64,000 nt of DNA from positions 1,744,001 to 1,808,000 of the forward strand of contig CP064980.1 in NCBI GenBank assembly GCA_016699535.1. The letters run 5' to 3'. This document shows, one piece after another, positions 15,157 to 25,432 of this stretch. The position numbers and the translations under genes are program-made. The notes beneath the pieces were generated by a model. It was not told where the DNA came from, did no database searches, and worked only from the letters and a program-made list of their open reading frames with translations. Numbering within the stretch: the first letter of the stretch is position 1; each line of letters opens with the position of its first letter. This DNA is from Myxococcales bacterium. Lineage in GTDB: Bacteria; Myxococcota_A; Polyangia; Polyangiales; GCA-016699535.

Positions 15157-17438
15157 GTAAACCGATATCATGGCCAAATGATCCCAAAACAATTGATCTC
15201 GCGCTCGCCAAAAGCTTTGGCCTGAATGAGGCAGAGTGGTTGCTTGTCTTGGATAAACTGGGTCGTGTTCCAGGCTATGCTGAGCTTGGCGTGATCAGTG
15301 TGATGTGGTCAGAGCATTGCTCCTATAAATCATCACGCGTGCATCTACGTAGGCTGCCGAGTGAAGGTCCACAAGTGGTGCAAGGCCCGGGCGAGAATGC
15401 TGGGGCGGTCGATATTGGTGATGGTTACTGTGCAGTGTTTAAAATGGAATCGCACAATCACCCATCGTTCATCGAACCCTATCAAGGAGCTGCGACGGGG
15501 GTAGGCGGGATTTTACGTGATGTCTTTACGATGGGCGCACGTCCGATTGCCCTTTTAAATTCCTTACGCTTTGGCGAGCCAAAACATCAACGCACCGCAG
15601 AGTTGGTATCTGGCGTTGTGGCTGGCATCGGCGGCTACGGCAATTGCATGGGTGTGCCGACAGTGGGCGGCGAAGTTCAGTTCGATGCAAGCTACAATGG
15701 GAACATCTTGGTTAATGCTTTTGCACTTGGTATCGCCAAGAGCGACGAGCTATTTTTTGGCACTGCCAGCGGTGTGGGCAATCCAGTGTTCTATGTAGGG
15801 TCGCGTACTGGTCGTGATGGTATTCATGGAGCGACCATGGCATCAGCTCAGTTTGAAGAGGATGCGGATACCAAGTTGCCTACTGTTCAAGTTGGTGATC
15901 CTTTTATGGAAAAGCTTTTGCTTGAAGCTTGCCTTGAAATCTTTAAAACAGATTGTCTTGCAGGTGTGCAGGATATGGGCGCAGCGGGATTGACGTCGTC
16001 TTCGGTTGAAATGGCGGCGCGAGCGGGGACGGGCTTGGAACTTGATCTGGATAGTGTCCCGCGCCGGACTCAAGCGCTTAGCCCTTATGAGATTCTGCTT
16101 TCGGAGTCTCAAGAACGCATGCTCATGGTGGCCAAGAAGGGCAGAGAGCAAGAAATTATTTCGGTCTGCAAGAAGTGGGGACTTGATGTTGCCGAGATTG
16201 GCAGGGTGACAAATACTGGGCGCTTTGTGTGCAAAGCTACACCGGGCTTTGATCCGTGGACCGAGCCTGATAAAACCCGTGACCCTCAAGTCGTGGTTGA
16301 TTTGCCTCTTTCGGTGCTGACAGACGATGCCCCTTGCTACGACAGGCCTCAGAAAGTGGTTAAAGGGGACTTTGCTTCGCTCAACCTTGAGCTTCCGCAA
16401 GATTGCGAAGAATTGCTGCTTCGCTTACTTCGGCATCCTAACATTGGAAGCAGACGCTCGATTTATAGCCAGTACGACCATGTGGTACGTGATGGAACGA
16501 TTGTGAGACCCGGTGAGGGCGATGCTGCGGTCGTCCGAGTCTTTCGTGAAGAGAACGGCAGGAGTTTGCCGGAAAAATATCTCGCGATGTCTGCTGATTG
16601 CAACGGTCGTTTTGTCAGACTCGATCCCTACATGGGAGCTGCCATGGCGGTTGCTGAATGTGCCAGGAACGTTGCTTGCGTGGGCGCCAAGCCGCTTGGC
16701 CTTACCGACTGTCTTAACTTTGGCAATCCAGAGATCCCAGAGACGATGGCAAGTTTTTCCAAGTCCATTGATGGAATTGCTGATGCCTGCAAAGCTTTGG
16801 ACATTGCCGTGGTTTCGGGCAATGTAAGCCTTTATAATGAGACCGATGGTCAAGCCATTTTGCCCACGCCAACGGTTGCCGTGGTTGGACAAATCGACTC
16901 GGTCGATGAAATACGGCCCATGGGATTTTCCCGCGCTGGGGATGAGATTGCTCAGCTAGGCCATTGGCCGGAAGGTAATCTTGGTGGTTCAGAATGCGCC
17001 TATCAGCTTACTGGTGAGCTATGTGGTCCAGCCCAGAGTATTGACCTCGCGGCGGAGAAAGCACTGCAGGATGTTCTATTGGCGTCGGCTAAGGAAGGGC
17101 TGTTAAGCAGTGCGCATGATATCAGTGATGGTGGATTGGCAGTGAGCCTGGCGGAGAGCTGCATGCTCAATGGTTTTGGCGCAAAGGTTACTCTCCCAGA
17201 AGCTAGTTCGGCAAAACTTCTTTTTAGTGAAGAGCCTACGCGGGTTGTTGTGAGTTACGAGCCTGAAAACCGTGTGAAGCTAGAGACTCTATGTCAGCGC
17301 TATGGGCTGCCTTTTGTGTTTTTGGGCACAGTCGCTACGGAGCATTTGTCGGTATCCCCTTATTTGAAAGTGGCAGTGAAAGCGCTAAAAAATAGTTTTG
17401 ATGCTGCCCTAGACGAAATTTTACCGCAATCTGAATAG
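15153..17438 (+). CDS. purL: Phosphoribosylformylglycinamidine synthase, synthetase subunit
   Basis: The 761-residue protein is the small-type PurL synthetase subunit that uses ATP to make FGAM. It shows the conserved start GYAELGVISVMWSEHCSYKSS, KMESHNHPS with EPYQGAATGVGG, GVQDMGAAGLTSS, and a second ATP-fold repeat with CNGRFVRLDP and SAHDISDGGLAVSLAES. Its length fits PurL that works with separate PurQ and PurS. It begins within the purQ stop. Confidence 0.96.
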   Translation: MSKPISWPNDPKTIDLALAKSFGLNEAEWLLVLDKLGRVPGYAELGVISVMWSEHCSYKSSRVHLRRLPSEGPQVVQGPGENAGAVDIGDGYCAVFKMESHNHPSFIEPYQGAATGVGGILRDVFTMGARPIALLNSLRFGEPKHQRTAELVSGVVAGIGGYGNCMGVPTVGGEVQFDASYNGNILVNAFALGIAKSDELFFGTASGVGNPVFYVGSRTGRDGIHGATMASAQFEEDADTKLPTVQVGDPFMEKLLLEACLEIFKTDCLAGVQDMGAAGLTSSSVEMAARAGTGLELDLDSVPRRTQALSPYEILLSESQERMLMVAKKGREQEIISVCKKWGLDVAEIGRVTNTGRFVCKATPGFDPWTEPDKTRDPQVVVDLPLSVLTDDAPCYDRPQKVVKGDFASLNLELPQDCEELLLRLLRHPNIGSRRSIYSQYDHVVRDGTIVRPGEGDAAVVRVFREENGRSLPEKYLAMSADCNGRFVRLDPYMGAAMAVAECARNVACVGAKPLGLTDCLNFGNPEIPETMASFSKSIDGIADACKALDIAVVSGNVSLYNETDGQAILPTPTVAVVGQIDSVDEIRPMGFSRAGDEIAQLGHWPEGNLGGSECAYQLTGELCGPAQSIDLAAEKALQDVLLASAKEGLLSSAHDISDGGLAVSLAESCMLNGFGAKVTLPEASSAKLLFSEEPTRVVVSYEPENRVKLETLCQRYGLPFVFLGTVATEHLSVSPYLKVAVKALKNSFDAALDEILPQSE

Positions 17439-17516
17439 ATGTTGGGATTCTCGGTGTTTCTTGCCAAATAGCTATTGGACGGTGTAGGAAAGCTGCAAAT
17501 CAGGTATGAGGGAAAG

Positions 17517-18050
17517 ATGATGCGAAAAATAAGCTTTCAGTTCTTGGTATTGGCGGTGTTTGTTGCGGCGTTTGCGCCTTTTCCGGCAAGCGCTAATTTT
17601 GAATGGCGCCGTGATAAATTTGTAGCAGGTGCTGGTTTTGGTTTTACCTCGGGACCGAGCTCTCTGTCGTTGAACGGTGAACTGAGCTATTTCTTTACGG
17701 ATAACCTCAGCATTACACCGCGCTTTTCCCTGGGACTCGACAATGATTTTACCTTGTTTCTTATCATGGCCGACCTTCGTTATACCTTTGATATACGTGA
17801 TCATACCCTGCAAAATCTAAAACCCTTTGTTGGCTTTGGTGCGGGTATATCCTTTATCAATGTTGACTATGGTAACCGAGGCGATGATTCCGATGCAGCC
17901 TTTACTTTTGAGATTCCCTTTGGTTTCGACTACTACTTTGATGATCGCTTTGCGTTAGGCACACAGATGGAGATGGTTATTCCCATTGATCTTTTCAATG
18001 ACAACTTCATCTTTCAATGGCTAGTCATCACCGGCCGCTACGCTTTTTAG
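17517..18050 (+). CDS. Small outer-membrane beta-barrel protein
   Basis: The start at 17517 follows a GAGGGAAAG ribosome site and gives 177 residues; an upstream in-frame start at 17475 is less likely. A signal peptide ends at about ASA-NFEW. The rest alternates polar and hydrophobic residues in short strands typical of an eight-stranded barrel (FVAGAGFGFT, FFTDNLSITPRFSLG, FDYYFDDRFALG), and the protein ends in Phe as outer-membrane proteins do (ITGRYAF). It resembles OmpW/porin-like small barrels, but the substrate is unknown. Confidence 0.8.
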   Translation: MMRKISFQFLVLAVFVAAFAPFPASANFEWRRDKFVAGAGFGFTSGPSSLSLNGELSYFFTDNLSITPRFSLGLDNDFTLFLIMADLRYTFDIRDHTLQNLKPFVGFGAGISFINVDYGNRGDDSDAAFTFEIPFGFDYYFDDRFALGTQMEMVIPIDLFNDNFIFQWLVITGRYAF

Positions 18051-18069
18051 AAAATACTGCTTAGCAGCT

Positions 18070-18198
18070 GCATGGAGCAGAAGGGCTGCGCTGGAGCCTT
18101 CAAGACCATTAGCTGCGTGTGCATTAGAGCGCATTTTTCCCCGTCACATCTTCGTGCGCCACATGCAGACGCTCCTGCGCAGCCCTTCTACTCCATGC
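18070..18198. repeat. Inverted-repeat element A (conserved core, private arms)
   Basis: The 28-bp arms at 18070-18097 and 18171-18198 pair at 26 of 28 positions. The 73-bp inside contains, on the minus strand, GTCTGCATGTGGCGCA and later CGCAGCTAATGGTCTTGAAG. Nearly the same two words occur in the element at 18330-18462 in the opposite orientation, although that element has different arms. It starts 20 bp after the beta-barrel gene stop. Confidence 0.8.
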
Positions 18199-18329
18199 TC
18201 GCAAGACTGATTGCCTTGTCCTAACAAGTTAGCTCGTGATGGCGAGGGCTTTGTGATTTGTGGTTGTAAACCCGGGTGGATTTCTCATTGATATTAGTGT
18301 GTCATATAGAATAATGCTTGGCAGTGGCA

Positions 18330-18462
18330 GGCTCCCAAGGTGGGTTCTGCGGATGAGCGTCTGCACGTGGCGCATACATGTACACATCGGGAGAATTCAA
18401 GCTCTAGGCCTTCCGCAGCTAGTTGTCTTGAAGGGTCAGGAGCAGAACCCCCCTTGGGAGCC
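18330..18462. repeat. Inverted-repeat element B (same core, different arms)
   Basis: The arms at 18330-18350 and 18442-18462 pair at 20 of 21 positions (GGCTCCCAAGG against CCTTGGGAGCC). The inside has GTCTGCACGTGGCGCA and GCAGCTAGTTGTCTTGAAG on the plus strand, matching the core of the element at 18070-18198. It ends 4 bp before the dnaE2 stop codon, so it covers the 3' side of the convergent gap and may act in transcript ending. Confidence 0.8.
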
Positions 18463-18465
18463 TAT

Positions 18466-21400
18466 CTAGGCTAGATGGGGCATTTGTTTTTTAGTGGAAG
18501 TCGTGGCTTTGGATGTTTTGGGGGAGAGGTTGAGGTCGAGTTTGGGAAGCCAGAGCTTTTTTACGACGAGATGAATGCTGCCTTGTTGTTTTTGGAGCAT
18601 GCCGCTCGCCCCAATAAAAGCTTGTGTCTTTGCAATCTGTTTGTATTGCTCAAACACTCTTTGCCAGAGCACAAGGTTTACAAAGCCTGTTTCATCTTCA
18701 AGTGTCATGAAGACTACGCCTCCTGCGGTGCTAGGCCGTTGCCTGCAGATTACCAATCCAGCATAGTCCAAATAACTGCCGTCGTGTGCTTGTTTGAGTT
18801 TTTCCGCATCAGGTAGTCCGACGTTTTTTAGTTGGGAGCGCAAGGCCTCAAGTGGGTGTCCTCGTGTACTATGACAGCTGCGTTCGTAGTCCCATAGAAT
18901 ATGTTCGAGTTGATTTAGCTTAGTAAAGCTGACATCTTCTCCTTCTTGGCTTGATAAGTTCAGCGAGTCGTGTCGTTCTTGGATCTTTTTGCGAACTTGC
19001 CATAAAAGCTCTCGTCGTTGTGAGTTGAAGGTATCGAGGGCGCCAGCTTCTACAAGTTTGCTCAGTTCTTCTTCGTTGTAGAGTGAACGTTGAATGAAGT
19101 CATCTAGGTCAATGAAGTCCGCTTTTCCCCGTTTGCTTAGCATGTGCTTCAGGTGCTCGGAGTTGACCCCTTTGATGTAACGCAAGCCCATGCGTACTGC
19201 CATGTTGCTATTGTAAACTTCGAGAGTGCAGTCCCACTGACTACGCGCAACGCAAATGGGTAGCATCCCTACCTTATGGCGTTTAGCGTCATCCACAATA
19301 CTGGCAGGTGAGTAAAAGCCGAGCGGTTGGGCGTTCAGAAGCGCTGCGCAAAATACTTCCGGGTAGTGGCAGCGCAGCCAGGCGCTTGCATAGGCGATCA
19401 AAGCAAAGCTTGCTGCATGGCTTTCAGGAAAACCATATTCACCAAAGCCTCGAATCTGTTCAAACACTCGTTCGGCAAACTCTGCAGCAATGCCTTTTTT
19501 CTTCATGCGTTCGACTAAGCGCTCACGATGGTGCTCGATTTGGCCTCGTTTGCGCCAGGCGGCCATATCACGACGAAGTTGGTCTGCCTCGCCCGGACTG
19601 TAATCTGCAGCGACCATGGCAAGTTTCATCACTTGCTCTTGAAACAAAGGCACACCAAGTGTCTTCTGTAGAACCGGTTTGAGTGATTCATGAGGATAAC
19701 TTACTTCTTCTTCACCGTTACGGCGCCTTAGATAAGGATGAACCATCCCGCCTGTAATGGGGCCAGGGCGTACAATGCTTATTTCAACGACTAAGTCATA
19801 AAAGTTTTGAGGTCGCAAACGAGGCAACATGGACATTTGAGCACGACTCTCAATTTGAAAGACCCCAAGCGTGTCGCCCGTTTGCATCATCTGAAAGGTT
19901 TTCTGATCTTGATCGGGAATAGTGCCTAATGTGAGCTTTTTTTCATAATGAGCATTCAAAAGATCAAAAGCCATGTGCAAGTGGGTCAATGCACCCAAGC
20001 CAAGCAAATCAACTTTAAACAAACCAAGAGCTTCAACAGAATCTTTATCCCATTGAATCACTGTGCGTTCTTCCATGCTGGCATTTTCGATGGGCACGAT
20101 GGTTGCGATAGCTTCATGTCCAAGGATAAATCCTCCAGGATGAATGGAAAGATGCCGAGGAAGATTTAGTATTTCTTTTGAAAGTTGAATAAGCAAAGAG
20201 ACTGCTTTGCTGTTCATGTCTAAGCCTGTAGTGCTGCAAGCTTCTTCAAAAGAACTGTCATAGTGGCTTAGCATTTTCGAGACACGGTTAAGTGTTTGCT
20301 CTGGAAACCCTAATGCTTTGCCCACATCACGAAATGCTGATTTGGGGCGGTAACGAATCAGATTGGCTACCATAGCTGCACGGTCTCGACCGTACTTTTG
20401 GTAAACATGTTGGATGACCTCTTCACGACGTTGGTGCTCGATGTCCAAGTCAATATCGGGAGGTTCTGCGCGTTCTTTTGAAATAAATCGCTCAAAGAGT
20501 AAATCCATGCGCACAGGGTCAATTGCAGTGATGCCAAGGCAGTAGCAGACAATGGAGTTGGCGGCTGATCCGCGTCCTTGGCAGAGAATATTTTGCGAGC
20601 GGCAGTACTGTACGATTTCCCACATGCTGAGAAAGTAACCGCAATAATCAAGTTCGATGATGATGCGAAGTTCTTTTTCAATTTGCGATAAGACGGCATT
20701 AGGAACATTCTTATCGTAAAGTTCGGAGGCGCCTTTAAAGCAAAGTTCTTTTAAGTAATCAGCAGAGCTCTTTCCTGTCGGCAGTTTTTTAGATGGATAA
20801 CGGTAGCGACTTCACTGAGCGAAAATGACATTGGGATGCGAGCTCTAAGCTGCGTCTTAGTGCATAGGACTGATCGATGAAAAGCTTAGAAAAAGCAGCG
20901 GGTGAGTGTAGGCTGTGTTCTGCATTGGGACGGAGTTGATTGCCGGCATGCTTCAGGCGAATGCCAAGGCGAATGCAAGTTAGAATATCTTGTAAGGCTT
21001 TACGCTGTTTGCTGTGATAGAGGACTTCATTGCTGGCTACGCTGGGTAGTGCATAAGCTTCTGCTCTGTCTCGCAGTAGCCGTTCAAGTTTGATTTCATG
21101 ATCGTTGCAATGCCGTGCTAATAAAAGATAAAGATCTTCGTCAAAGGCTTGTTTAAGTGCTGCTGCAATCTCATTGGGAGCTTGATTTTTTGCAAGTGAA
21201 CTGTTTTTTCCGCCCCACAATGCAATGATTCCTGGAGCATGTTCGTATACCTCGGGCCAAGAGACTTTGGAGGAGCCCTTGATACAGCGTCTTCGCCCTA
21301 GAGTAATAAGACGGCACAAGTTGGCGTAGCCTTGCCGGTTTTTACAAAGCAAAACGATGCTTGATCCATCATCGACGCTTATTTCAGAACCGATGATAAG

Positions 21401-21580
21401 ATGGATGCCTAGGGTTTTAGCCTTTTGATGCGCTTCTACCACCCCATAGACGCCATCGCGATCGCACAAGGCTAGGTGCTTGAGTCCTAGCGCATGCGCC
21501 GTGCTGATGAGCTCCTCGGGGCTGCTGGCGCCTTCCAAAAAAGAAAAATGGCTTTTGCACCAAAGCGGAGCGTAGTTCAT
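18466..21580 (-). CDS. dnaE2: Error-prone DNA polymerase DnaE2 (interrupted by two nearby 1-nt indels)
   Basis: DnaE2 copies damaged DNA as part of the ImuA-ImuB-DnaE2 mutasome. The N-terminal PHP domain (LWCKSHFSFLEGASSPEEL) and the polymerase core (QGRGSAANSIVCYCLG, PPDIDLDIEHQRREEVIQ, HLSIHPGGFIL, FPESHAASFALIAYAS) and the OB fold (YAGLVICRQRPSTAGGVVFMT) are all present. They are split between two frames. Around 20805-20825 the expected sequence CHFSLSEV-RYRYPSKKL is recovered only by adding one base in the T4 run at 20822-20825 and another near 20807. The joined protein is about 1,038 residues, normal for the family. The ATG overlaps the imuB stop as ATGA. The open frame resumes from about 20808, and its first ATG is at 20625. 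Confidence 0.9.
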
Positions 21581-22806
21581 TGCAGCTCTCCCTGCAAAAA
21601 CCAAGAGCGGCGTAAATGGTCATAAAAAAACCACTGCCAATGGCCTACGGAGTTACAGATGAAATAGTAATCGCGCTTTATGCCAGTTCCCCACCATCCT
21701 CCATGTAAGCGATAGGGTCCGTAGTTCTTAACGGCGCCAAGCGTTGCGATGTTAAATTCCTGTGCTTCTGGATAGAAACGACGCAGCATTTGCTTGCTTG
21801 TCGTTGCGGTAGGTTTTGCAGATTTAAGTGTATCTAAGGGCTTCCAGAAAAAACGCGCTTCAGGAAGGTGGGTGTTTTGAAGGGTAGCGAAGCTTAGGCT
21901 ATGCGCTCCAAACTGTGTTCGAATGCGCGCTAAGGCTCGGTTAGCCGCATCAAGATCACGCCTTGGTTTTTGTTCAAAAAGATTGGATTGTGTGAAATAC
22001 AAACGCGTTCCATGAGCGCTGAGGCGAATGTCAGTGACTTTGTCAGGAAGGTTAATGCTTTGAAGCTTGAGATAGATAAGTTGCAAAAACTGTTCTTGAT
22101 CCAGACAGGGCCGTGCTGGACGTACCCTATGGCGAATATGTTGTTGGTTCTCGCAGTGAAATTCCAAGTCCAACGCCTCGATGCCTTCTTGTTTAGTGCG
22201 AGCTTCATTAAGCAAAGAAAATAGTGCGCCTTTGATGACAAATAAAAGTCGCTCACTGTTGTCATCTGCTTCTAGAAGTTCGGTGCGTGCTTCTAAAGTT
22301 TCGGAAAGAAAGGCCGCTTGCAAAGGTAAGTTTAAATGGCCTGTAGCCCAGTCATGGAGTTTACATGCATGACGGCTAAAACGTAGACCAAGGCTTTCTC
22401 TCGGTAAGGCAATAAATGCTGAAAGTGTATCAACGCCAAGCTTGTTAAGAAGCCGTAACTCCTTTTCAGAGAAGGCAAGGCAGTTAAGTTTTACCTTTCT
22501 TAAGTAATTTTGCTCTTCTTCAGCGTTTTCAAAATAACGCATCTGACCGTTTAAGCTTTTACAAATTGCATACGATGCAAAACGACTGAAGCCTACTGCA
22601 AGACTGCAAGACTTAAAGTGTTGATGCACCTGTTCAGCCCAAGACCGGGTACTTTGGTAGATTGCTTCAAGTCCTTGTGCATTGAGCCAAAAGATTTGCC
22701 TCTCGTGTGCATGCGCTTCAACCTCCGGACTAAAGTGCTGCAAAAGCAACAGCGCATTTGCTTTACGTTCTGCTAAATAGATACAGGCCAACTGCTCAGT
22801 CTTCAT
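21577..22806 (-). CDS. imuB: ImuB, catalytically atypical Y-family polymerase
   Basis: The 409-residue protein (a longer start lies at 22818) matches ImuB. It has an N-terminal Y-family-like region (ACIYLAERKANALLLLQ), a helix-hairpin-helix-like part (LLNKLGVDTLSAFIALPRESLGLRFSRHA) and the conserved ImuB tail with KNYGPYRLHGGWW and RDYYF. The acidic active-site residues of true Y-family polymerases are not evident, as is typical of ImuB, which acts as an adaptor to the beta clamp. It is coupled to dnaE2 by an ATGA overlap. A LexA-like box lies directly upstream of its start. Confidence 0.88.
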   Translation of the reverse strand: MKTEQLACIYLAERKANALLLLQHFSPEVEAHAHERQIFWLNAQGLEAIYQSTRSWAEQVHQHFKSCSLAVGFSRFASYAICKSLNGQMRYFENAEEEQNYLRKVKLNCLAFSEKELRLLNKLGVDTLSAFIALPRESLGLRFSRHACKLHDWATGHLNLPLQAAFLSETLEARTELLEADDNSERLLFVIKGALFSLLNEARTKQEGIEALDLEFHCENQQHIRHRVRPARPCLDQEQFLQLIYLKLQSINLPDKVTDIRLSAHGTRLYFTQSNLFEQKPRRDLDAANRALARIRTQFGAHSLSFATLQNTHLPEARFFWKPLDTLKSAKPTATTSKQMLRRFYPEAQEFNIATLGAVKNYGPYRLHGGWWGTGIKRDYYFICNSVGHWQWFFYDHLRRSWFLQGELQ

Positions 22807-22810
22807 GGCA

Positions 22811-22826
22811 CTGAACAAAGTATCAG
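22811..22826 (-). promoter_or_regulatory. Candidate LexA/SOS box before imuB
   Basis: On the minus strand CTGATACTTTGTTCAG ends 4 bp before the imuB ATG. It is a CTGA-N8-TCAG palindrome, and its right half GTTCAG matches the end of the LexA-site consensus I recall for Myxococcus. A second palindrome, CTATA-CTCT-TATAG at 22835-22848, lies just upstream. DNA-damage control of imuB-dnaE2 is known in many bacteria. No lexA gene is present in the window. Confidence 0.5.
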
Positions 22827-22912
22827 TTATTTGTCTATAAGAGTATAGTTTTCAAATGGTTGATATTATGTGTTTTTTTATTTTTATAGTTTAAAACGGC
22901 AGGATACTCGAT

Positions 22913-25058
22913 TCAGCCACCGACCTTATCAAGGTAGAGCTCGATCGCTTGGATAATAGAGGTCTGATCACTAGAACGTGTGCCTTGTTTAACAAATTTC
23001 GCCAGAATTTCTATAAAAGTTCCCTGATCGGTAACCCAGTAACGGTAGTAGATGCGTACTGCGCCGTCTCTAGAGTTTATTTTGAGTTGATACCATCCGA
23101 GGCCCTGCGGGCTTCGAAAGAACTGTCCTTCAATTTCTCCCCGAGAGAGCCGAAGAATGAAGTTGTCAACCTTGTCTTGCGCTTGAGTGTAGCGACTCAG
23201 GTTGTTGGCTTGTTTTTCTACCACGCCATTGATCCTGCCTATGGCAGAGGAGAGATAGCGGTCAGAAAAACCTGGTACGGGAGAAAAAATGACCTCATCG
23301 ACATTTTTCAGAGGTCTGCCTCGTCCCATGGCATGAGCGACCTCGATCTTGCCAAAAAGAATGTCACCGAGTTTCGTTCGGGCAGCATTTTGAATCTCAT
23401 CAAAAGTAATGCTTTCATCAATCCAGCCCATATTTTTTGCGTAGTGCAGTACTTCTGCGGAGGATTGCGCTACATCATAGGCTGCAAAAAGCACATCGAC
23501 GATCGTAAGGACAGCAGTCAGATCTCTGTTCAGGCGGAGCCGACTTGCTTCGGTGGGCGGAACCAAACTGTGCTCTAAGCCAACGTAGGCTAAGGTTTGC
23601 GCGAGATTCGCAAGGTGGGCAAGCTTGAAATACTGATACACACCAACGCCGGTCGCAACAAGGCAAGTGCCTACCGCTACGAAACTTGTTGGTCCCAAAG
23701 CAAGGCTTACGCCAAGGCAAGCAAGGGTGGTGGCTATGGCCACTCCGGGTACCGCAAACTCTTGTGCCTTGGCTTGTGCAAGTAAAGTATCGTGAATTCC
23801 TTGAAAGCCAATGGGTTGACCGCTTTCATCATAGCCACCGTACATGGCCATCAGGCCGCTTTGCTCCATCACCAAGGCATATTCCCAGTCTTCAGTCTCT
23901 TCATTTTGCCCGCTCATGATAGCCGCGGCTTGAGCGTTGTTTGCTTTGAGAATAGGGATCACCTTATCAAGTGCATGCATGAACCATTGGATGCGCACTT
24001 GCTGTGGTTGTTCTAAGTAATTGTCTTGTTCAGTCGCAATCTCTGCCCAGCGCCCAAGAGGCAACGCCACCTCTTGGAGCACTGTGTTTCCGAAACTTTG
24101 AACAGGCACTTCTTGAGTGATGTGAATGCGAAGGTGCGAATACATGCCTTGTGCTTCAATTTCATCATCAAGCAAGGTGTGGTAAACTGCAAGCATCGTG
24201 GCTGCGAGTTGGCTTGCATGCACGTATTTTCCGCCAAGGTCTTTAGTGAGTTTGATGTCATCGGCCATGCCGGAAGCAAGCTCTCTAAGCCACCAAGATG
24301 TTTCTTGAAGATGATCCAAGGTGCTCAGCGCTATTTTACCGCGTTTGGCGTTGATGTCTTGTAGTTTAGGGAGCAGTGAGGTGTACAGTTCGGTGCAGCG
24401 CTGAAGAAGGGCTGAACTCAAATCGACGGTGCTTGAATCGTTTTGAAAAGCAGCTACGCATTCTTCGAGTTTGGCTGCTGTGCGTTTTTCTTTTTCAACG
24501 CTTTTGGCAATGGATCCGATAAACTCATCTTGGGCTTGAAGATTGGTGTACTGCTTGCTCATTTGTCCGGCAACACTTTGAAAATAGCTTGTGATGCCCT
24601 TGAAATTGGCATAAGCGATATCGCTCTCGAGCTTAGCAATGGCTTTTTGTTCTTGCTCGAGCAGTGGTAAAGCAAAAAACTCGGCTACCAAGCGTTTGTA
24701 GTTTTCTGTGTTTTTTGTTGCGGCGAAGGGCCAGCCCTGAGGTGTTGCTGCTTCGGTCACCGGGTGCATGGTTTCGGGGCTTAGGTTTTGCTCTTTGCTT
24801 ACTTGGTTTCTTTGATAAAGCAGAGTGCTATCTTCGTCACTAATGCACTGATGCGTTAGCTGATCACAGATGGAGACTGGGCCTTGATCAGCAGCACTGA
24901 TCCCATCGCAATCAGCCGGGATGTCGCAACCGCTATACGTTTGATTTGAACCATCGGTGCCAAGATCATCACTGGGGGATACAAGGCATGGTAAAACAGA
25001 ACACACTCAGCGTTGTGTAAAGCGAGATGGTTACTAGTCGTGCAAATGGAGATTGCAT
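22913..25058 (-). CDS. Secreted protein with hydrophobic centre and RelE/HigB-like C-terminus
   Basis: The long frame begins at a GTG (25006) directly after an in-frame stop. Removing one base from the G5 run at 24974-24978 joins it to an ATG at 25058 with a signal-peptide-like start (MQSPFARLVTISLYTTLSVF) and then SDDLGTDG, so I place the start there. The mature part has Cys pairs (CDIPADC, CDQLTHQC), a long helical region, and a hydrophobic segment (about residues 430-480, rich in Gly/Ala/Val). The last 100 residues (GWYQLKINSRDGAVRIYYRYWV, ILAKFVKQGTR) resemble HigB/RelE-type ribonucleases. A toxin role is inference, and no obvious antitoxin or immunity gene is adjacent. It separates imuA from imuB. 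Confidence 0.6.
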
Positions 25059-25432
25059 ATTCTGTTCTTTTGCAAGGTTTGTGCCAACCAGCTTTCTCCA
25101 ATGAAACTCACATTCATCAATGCGTCATGCATGCCTTGGGCTCGCAGTGGCAAAGAAAGCGGGCACTTTTGACCCAGGTTTGATCCGGATAAAAAGCAGC
25201 TCATTTTAAGTGACATAACTGCTTGGGGTTGCGGACTTTTGTTGTCGTGACATTTTTTGAAGCTATATGTGCTCCTGAAGCAAAATCGACACAGCTGTGA
25301 ATTGAGAACAACACTAGTATTTCACTGCTCCTGGGTGATCTTGGTGTGTTGGATTACGTCATAGGCGCGCCTAGGGGGAAGCTACCTAGGAGATGCAGTT
25401 AGCATTCGGTGAAATTGTCTCGGGAGCTTCGA
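25059..25432. other. Gene-free gap upstream of the secreted protein
   Basis: This 374-bp gap lies between the imuA stop and the start of the secreted protein on the same strand. No credible frame was found. A short CCTAGG-type inverted sequence occurs near 25369-25393 (GCGCGCCTAGGGGGAAGCTACCTAGG), but it has no T-tract and its role is unclear. Confidence 0.4.

Larger units (their letters stand above)
18051..18465. other. Convergent intergenic gap
   Basis: This 415-bp gap between the beta-barrel gene and dnaE2 contains only the two hairpin elements and about 130 bp of unremarkable sequence between them. I see no gene in it. Confidence 0.5.

Noticed and set aside
18070..18462. Inverted repeats as integron attC sites
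   Set aside because: The ends lack the RYYYAAC/GTTRRRY core sites and there is no integrase or cassette array.
18466..21604. dnaE2 as two separate genes
   Set aside because: The two frames together make one complete DnaE2 with a continuous family sequence across the break, so one interrupted gene is the better reading.
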